Assembly (NCBI GenBank): GCA_027604685.1
Contig: JADHYX010000411.1
Coordinates: forward strand, 1 to 19,363
Source: Lobulomyces angularis
Taxonomy: Eukaryota > Chytridiomycota > Chytridiomycetes > Lobulomycetales > Lobulomycetaceae
Direction: 5' to 3'
DNA: 19,363 nucleotides
Shown here: piece by piece, positions 18,884 through 19,363 of the stretch
Layout of the letters: every line of letters starts with the position of its first letter
Position numbering within the stretch: the first letter of the stretch is position 1
The notes under the pieces: model-generated
Told to the model about the DNA's origin: nothing
What the model saw: the letters and a program-made list of their open reading frames with translations, nothing else
Databases searched by the model: none
Made by a program: the position numbers and the translations under genes

Positions 18884-19363
18884 TTCCGTTATGCTTTTTG
18901 TGGATTATTAATATTACAGTCTAAAGACGTAATAAATAAACATCATTAATTAAATAGAAATACTAAGTTTAACACGTAATAAAATAATCAATAATATTTG
19001 GGACATTCTTAGTTGAAAAAAACATATTTCATAAAAAGTAACATAATTCTGTTATGCTTTTCGTGGATTATTAATATTATCGTCTAAAGCCGTTATAAAA
19101 TAACTCTATTAATTAAAAAGAATTACTAAGTTTAATACCTAAAGTTGTATAAAATAATCCAAAGATTATTGTGTAACGACTTTTAGGTTTGTACTAAAAT
19201 TAATTAATTAAAAACAAATATCGTAAAACCTTTAACAATTCTGTTATGCTTTTCGTGGATTATAAATATTATAGTCTAAAGTCTAAAGTCTAAAGTCGTT
19301 ATAAAATAATCTCTATTAATTAAAAAGAATTACTAAGTTTAATACCTAAAGTCGTTATAAAAT
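18884..19363. repeat. Noncoding tandem repeat array, units ~163-192 bp, open at right edge
   Basis: Three copies of a unit starting TTC(C/T)GTTATGCTTTT are found at 18884, 19047 and 19239, spacing 163 and 192 bp. Each continues with (C/T)GTGGATTAT-AATATTA, GTCTAAAG-CGT, then a block containing TATTAATTAAAAAGAATTAC and TAAGTTTAATACCTAAAGT. The third copy carries a local 7-bp expansion (TCTAAAG three times). The second spacing is longer because of a ~30-bp insertion-like segment around 19145-19195. There are no open frames. It could be a satellite, subtelomeric or centromere-proximal repeat; the array continues past the window. Confidence 0.8.

Noticed and set aside
1..19363. CRISPR arrays, bacterial operons, rRNA or tRNA genes, integrated virus or transposon
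   Set aside because: None seen. The genes are spliced eukaryotic genes, the repeats at the right edge lack unique spacers of CRISPR type, and no transposase, reverse transcriptase or terminal inverted repeats were recognised. A tRNA scan would be needed to exclude small RNA genes firmly.

Overview
The window is a compact, very AT-rich piece of a eukaryotic nuclear genome. Every gene I could reconstruct is broken by short GT-AG introns, mostly 40-70 nt (extremes in my models 34 and 156 nt), and intergenic gaps are mostly a few hundred bases. The recognisable set (COP9 signalosome subunit 3, XRCC3, an IKS1-type kinase, a Grr1-like F-box/LRR protein, PSMG4) fits a non-yeast, probably early-diverging fungus or close relative (Cryptomycota- or chytrid-like). 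This placement is inference; no rRNA or mitochondrial marker is present.

Layout. 1-611 (-): partial, possibly damaged unknown gene running off the left edge. 993-3181 (+): six-exon gene for a 626-residue protein with three copies of an unrecognised ~100-residue domain. 3392-4954 (-): CSN3. 5469-6664 (-): XRCC3-like recombinase. 6808-7172 (+): a 90-residue three-exon protein. 7245-9277 (-): nine-exon IKS1-like kinase. 9695-11563 (+): mitochondrial membrane protein with a helical-repeat-like soluble part. 11775-13097 (-): two-pass membrane protein with an FPAITVC motif. 13419-16456 (+): F-box/LRR protein with a long W/Q/P-rich tail. 16678-17101 (+): PSMG4. 17210 to about 18502 (-): seven-pass, GPCR-like protein with a PPxY tail motif. 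18884-19363: tandem repeat of ~163-192 bp units continuing past the right edge.

The genes do not form a pathway. Several act in ubiquitin/proteasome biology (CSN3 and a Grr1-like F-box protein both act on cullin-RING ligases; PSMG4 assembles the 20S proteasome), but no operon logic is expected and the grouping may be chance. Three head-to-head pairs share short upstream regions (6665-6807, 9278-9694, 13098-13418). Exon boundaries were derived by hand from splice motifs, reading-frame phase and remembered family similarity; the phases close exactly in every model except the left-edge gene and the N-terminus of the seven-pass protein.
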